Positions 62,263 to 64,000 of a stretch of 64,000 nucleotides of DNA are shown piece after piece. Position numbers and translations under genes: made by a program. The stretch is from Actinobacillus sp. GY-402. Its GTDB lineage: Bacteria > Pseudomonadota > Gammaproteobacteria > Enterobacterales > Pasteurellaceae. The notes under the pieces are model-generated. The model was not told where the DNA came from. It saw only the letters and a program-made list of their open reading frames with translations, and searched no databases. The stretch covers positions 992,001-1,056,000 of the forward strand of contig NZ_CP062137.1 in assembly GCF_014843355.1 (NCBI RefSeq), given 5' to 3'. How positions within the stretch are numbered: the first letter of the stretch is position 1; every line of letters begins with the position of its first letter.

Positions 62263-63624
62263 TTAATTATTCTCATCTCTGCAGGCCTCTAAAAAGAGCC
62301 GGTCTACAATCTTACAAGCGGTATATTCGTCGCCGGTTAATCCGCCTTTGCCGACGATCGGCATCTTGTTATCGAATTTTCCCACTAAACGACCGATATC
62401 CGCCTGCGGAATGACATAATCAATCATTTCGATCGCCGCGACACCCAACTGGTTACAAACATTCACCATGGTATCGCCGCCCGTTGCATAGATGCCGGCA
62501 AAACGTTCCGCTCCGACGGCATCAAAAATATCCGCCACAATCATACCCAGGCCGGCATTAATCCGTTCCGCACTTTCGCCTGAAATGTAATTGCGTTTCT
62601 CATCCTCTTCGTTAAGATTCAACAACGGACCGTGTAATGCCGTTTCCAGTAAAACCGCACGCGGAGGCACTTTATCCGACAGATAATCTTTCACCCGTTT
62701 CACCACTCGTTTGGCTTCTTTATCGGCGATTTCACCGCCTTCAATCATTAACAGCGGATCAACGGAAACACATACATTTCGCTCATCTCGACATAACACG
62801 TCCATTTGCAGTTTGGTTACCGGCGTTGCGCTGCCGGCCACCACCAATACGGTTTTCCCTTCGGCACAGCTGTCGCCGTTTTTCGGAATATTAGCTTCTT
62901 CTTTATGAATAATGCCGCGATGGAAACCCAGTGCGGCCGTAAACGGCCCAGGATCTACGGCAAGAATGCGGTTTTCCAGCAATAGGCAGGCATGCGCAAT
63001 ATTGGAAACATCTTCCAGGGTAATAGCATCCACCACAATAACCCGATTGCCGAGACGGATTTGCTCCATCAAAGCAATCTTGATTTCATAAATGCCGTGC
63101 ATGACATCGTTTAATGTAACCTGCCCCACATGATGGCGGGTTTGCGCCGCCAATAAAGCCGGAATAAATCCTTCTTTCACCGGCGTTCTCACATCCTGCG
63201 AAACCGGTGTTTTGATTAACGCCACACCGTCAATCACCGAATAACCGCCCACTAAAATCCGACGGGATTGTGGCATCGCCGGAACAACAACCGCAATCGT
63301 ATCTTCCGGTAAAATATCCAGCATGGCGTCAATTTCCACACCGACACCGCCGCGCATGGTGGTATCAATCCGTTTAGAGAAATATTGCACACCCAATTTG
63401 TCCAAAAGTGCGGTAGCTTTTTGCACAGTTTTATAGGCTTCGTGTTTCGGCAACGGTCGACTACTGGTGCTAATGAGTAATGATTCCGAATGAATTTCGT
63501 CATTTAATTTTTCCGCCGCTTCGGTGTGGAAAAATACCGTGGTTTTTGAACCGGAACGCGCCAGCAACACGCCTGTTGTGGTGGCTCCGGTTAAATCATC
63601 TGCGACAACTCCGATTACAGGCAT
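62263..63624 (-). CDS. dtnK: Four-carbon acid sugar kinase (DtnK-like, DUF1537)
   Basis: The 453-aa kinase has GVVADDLTGATTTGVLLA and SKRIDTTMRGGVGVEID in the N-terminal half and TGGDTMVNVCNQLG and GKGGLTGD in the C-terminal ATP-binding half, the four-carbon acid sugar kinase layout. Paired with PdxA2 it fits D-threonate 4-kinase; D-erythronate kinase is the alternative. RBS GGAG 7 nt before ATG 63624. Confidence 0.85.
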   Translation of the reverse strand: MPVIGVVADDLTGATTTGVLLARSGSKTTVFFHTEAAEKLNDEIHSESLLISTSSRPLPKHEAYKTVQKATALLDKLGVQYFSKRIDTTMRGGVGVEIDAMLDILPEDTIAVVVPAMPQSRRILVGGYSVIDGVALIKTPVSQDVRTPVKEGFIPALLAAQTRHHVGQVTLNDVMHGIYEIKIALMEQIRLGNRVIVVDAITLEDVSNIAHACLLLENRILAVDPGPFTAALGFHRGIIHKEEANIPKNGDSCAEGKTVLVVAGSATPVTKLQMDVLCRDERNVCVSVDPLLMIEGGEIADKEAKRVVKRVKDYLSDKVPPRAVLLETALHGPLLNLNEEDEKRNYISGESAERINAGLGMIVADIFDAVGAERFAGIYATGGDTMVNVCNQLGVAAIEMIDYVIPQADIGRLVGKFDNKMPIVGKGGLTGDEYTACKIVDRLFLEACRDENN

Positions 63625-63645
63625 AGAGTAACTCCTATAAATGAA

Positions 63646-64000
63646 TTACGATTTTTTGTTCATATACTTGGCGGTATATTCGGCAAGCACCTTGGTGGAT
63701 TCGATCATGCTGACACCGTTGGCAATGTTCTTACCGGCAATATCAAAGGCCGTACCGTGGTCAACAGAACTGCGCATGAACGGCAACCCGAAAGTAATAG
63801 TGACGGATTTCTCAAAATCCAACGTTTTGCAGGCAATATGACCTTGGTCGTGATACAGCGACAAAATAGCGTCATACTTGCCGGATTTACCGATATGGAA
63901 CACGGAATCCGCCGGAACCGGACCTGTGACATTAATGCCCGCCGCTTTTGCCGCTTCCACCGCCGGAATTAATTCGTCAATTTCTTCCCGACCGAATAAA
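63646..64000 (-). CDS. pdxA2: PdxA-family dehydrogenase, C-terminal part (PdxA2-like)
   Basis: The window edge cuts this gene; about 118 C-terminal residues are visible: [67 protein letters not shown]. This is the PdxA fold; next to a DtnK-type kinase it should be 4-phospho-D-threonate (or erythronate) 3-dehydrogenase, yielding dihydroxyacetone phosphate and CO2. Confidence 0.88.
   Translation of the reverse strand, partial: LFGREEIDELIPAVEAAKAAGINVTGPVPADSVFHIGKSGKYDAILSLYHDQGHIACKTLDFEKSVTITFGLPFMRSSVDHGTAFDIAGKNIANGVSMIESTKVLAEYTAKYMNKKS

Overview
The window comes from a Pasteurellaceae bacterium. The 9-bp Haemophilus-type DNA uptake signal AAGTGCGGT / ACCGCACTT recurs throughout, often as inverted pairs that act as terminators. 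Gene content (uptake hydrogenase hybOABCDEG, selenocysteine formate dehydrogenase, citrate lyase, fused trpCF, fused citXG, queF, ppnN, dsDNA-mimic yciU homolog) fits a capnophilic, facultatively anaerobic member such as Basfia/[Mannheimia] succiniciproducens or a close relative. The genus assignment is inference.

Layout: (1) 1-10.4 kb: a complete type I-C CRISPR-Cas locus on the minus strand, cas3-cas5-cas8c-cas7-cas4-[NYN/LOTUS gene]-cas1-cas2-leader-array. The array has at least 16 repeats and runs off the left edge. The cas3-to-cas4 part contains about ten 12-bp Neisseriaceae-type DNA uptake sequences of several dialects and no perfect Pasteurellaceae signal, so it looks imported from Neisseriaceae. 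An AT-rich NYN-LOTUS gene sits between cas4 and cas1. (2) 10.5-17 kb: hydrogenase-2 operon hybOABCDEG with an upstream FNR-like box; hybA has an apparent 1-nt frameshift in an A7 tract inside its Tat signal. (3) 17-21 kb: OmpA-like lipoprotein, sohB, and an ABC-2 exporter pair. (4) 21-26 kb: trpE-trpG-trpD-trpCF behind a promoter whose -10 lies in a TrpR operator. (5) 26-30.5 kb: uvrD; a TPP riboswitch in front of an orphan AfuA-like solute-binding protein; fdhD. (6) 30.8-36.6 kb: fdnGHI (Sec at codon 196) and fdhE. (7) 36.7-38.3 kb: ybhA-type phosphatase, yciU, and ssrA (tmRNA). (8) 38.5-43.2 kb: divergent gntP / gntK-edd-eda, the gluconate Entner-Doudoroff module, with two GntR and two CRP sites between. 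(9) 43.3-48.5 kb: an accessory patch of an aldo/keto reductase remnant, a Neisserial uptake-sequence terminator, a very AT-rich SF1 helicase, a frameshifted AAA/DUF4143 ATPase, and an alpha/beta-hydrolase remnant. (10) 48.5-53.5 kb: housekeeping truC, yqcC, a DUF2310 gene, queF, ppnN, can, and a 26-aa membrane protein. (11) 53.5-58.3 kb: citrate lyase citDEF, an RraA-fold protein with an intact D-x20-R-D aldolase/decarboxylase motif, and citXG, behind a perfect FNR box; citC is absent. (12) 58.4-64 kb: purR, a USG-1-like gene, and a four-carbon sugar-acid operon (pdxA2, dtnK-type kinase, RpiB-like isomerase, KdgT-like permease).

Much of the core content serves anaerobic fumarate, formate, hydrogen and citrate metabolism. 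The best leads for undescribed biology are the NYN-LOTUS protein inside the CRISPR operon, the Neisserial ancestry of that locus, the RraA-like candidate oxaloacetate decarboxylase in the citrate lyase locus, the riboswitch-controlled orphan binding protein, and the helicase/ATPase patch.
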